23,081 nucleotides of DNA from CAYFQH01 sp964345215 (GTDB taxonomy: Bacteria > Bacillota > Clostridia > Christensenellales > Aristaeellaceae), in assembly GCA_964345215.1 (NCBI GenBank), contig CAYFQH010000032.1:1-23081 (forward strand), in the 5' to 3' direction. The position numbers were made by a program, and so were the translations under genes. Shown one piece after another: positions 22,891-23,081 of this stretch (its first letter is position 1; the number at the start of each line of letters is the position of its first letter). Under the pieces are notes generated by a model. It saw nothing but the letters and a program-made list of their open reading frames with translations, made no database searches and had not been told where the DNA came from.

Positions 22891-23069
22891 TTATATGCCG
22901 CCTGTAGCCTTCAAAGAGGTAACCCCGCCCATACAGTCAAGTATCAGAAATGGATTTATCGGGGTAAAGTCTCATTTTCACATCCAATACCCCTATCTGT
23001 TTTATCTGCTGTACTTTTATACTTTATCAGTTTTGTGGATTTTTTTTGATTGTCATGATTAGCCATCAT
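22891..23069 (-). pseudogene. small unrecognised gene, apparently frameshifted
   Basis: The minus strand starts with a textbook GGAGGTGG site and ATG at 23069 (or the adjacent ATG at 23066). It encodes MANHDNQKKSTKLIKYKST and continues to a TAA at 22956-22958 (37 residues). If one C is added to the C4 run (GGGG on the plus strand, 22961-22964), the frame continues through INPFLILDCMGGVTSLKATG to a TAA at 22891, giving about 59 residues. The family is not recognised. A strong AAAAGGAGGAG site follows but has no start codon after it. The break may be a homopolymer sequencing error. 22706-22890 holds no gene. Confidence 0.35.
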
Positions 23070-23081
23070 CCCACCTCCGTT

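Noticed and set aside
1..23081. CRISPR arrays, tRNA or rRNA genes, insertion sequences, prophage or toxin-antitoxin genes
   Set aside because: No regularly spaced repeats, no tRNA cloverleaf or CCA-ended candidate noticed, and no transposase, integrase or phage-like protein among the frames read.

Overview
The window looks like chromosomal DNA of an anaerobic Gram-positive bacterium, most likely class Clostridia (Bacillota). Support comes from the strong GGAGG ribosome binding sites, the AT-rich intergenic regions, and the gene content: a DegV fatty-acid-binding protein, DUF951, DUF1858, a DUF1667-type glycerol-3-phosphate module, two SipS/LepB-type signal peptidases and a LarA-family nickel racemase. 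I infer the lineage from gene families, not from a database match.

Left end (1-4000): the minus strand carries dnaN and recF, with the first codons of another gene overlapping the recF stop. Upstream of dnaN is an AT-rich stretch with four perfect DnaA boxes and three near-matches, a likely replication origin. dnaA is not in its usual place on the other side of this region. That place is taken by a NYN-domain ribonuclease-like gene with two OST-HTH/LOTUS-like modules, whose 5' end appears to carry a one-base frameshift.

Region 4000-7700 holds stress, redox and RNA/DNA maintenance genes: a DUF1858 CXXC protein and a ferritin-like protein behind a good promoter with a 19-nt palindrome at the transcript start; a TrmL-type tRNA methyltransferase; exonuclease III; and a DUF523 (TudS-like) protein overlapping a one-cysteine Bcp peroxiredoxin. 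Upstream of DUF523 the reading frame stays open apart from a single TGA.

Region 7700-13300 holds a secreted 5'-nucleotidase (minus), then a tightly packed plus-strand operon: GlpA-like dehydrogenase, GlpB-like FAD/NAD oxidoreductase, DUF1667 protein and 3-methyladenine DNA glycosylase.

Region 13300-18400 is mostly minus strand: a nitroreductase, two tandem signal peptidases I downstream of DUF951, and a GH130 glycoside phosphorylase. A DegV gene on the plus strand is divergent from GH130. Between DegV and the next gene lies about 690 bases of non-coding sequence dense in palindromes and terminators.

Right end (19000-23081): larA and glycerate kinase form a two-gene minus-strand operon, divergent across 52 bases from a CdaR-type sugar-diacid/glycerate regulator. 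Together they suggest a regulated pathway in which a LarA-family enzyme racemises a 2-hydroxyacid, plausibly glycerate, before phosphorylation. The last 380 bases hold an apparently frameshifted small gene of unknown family.
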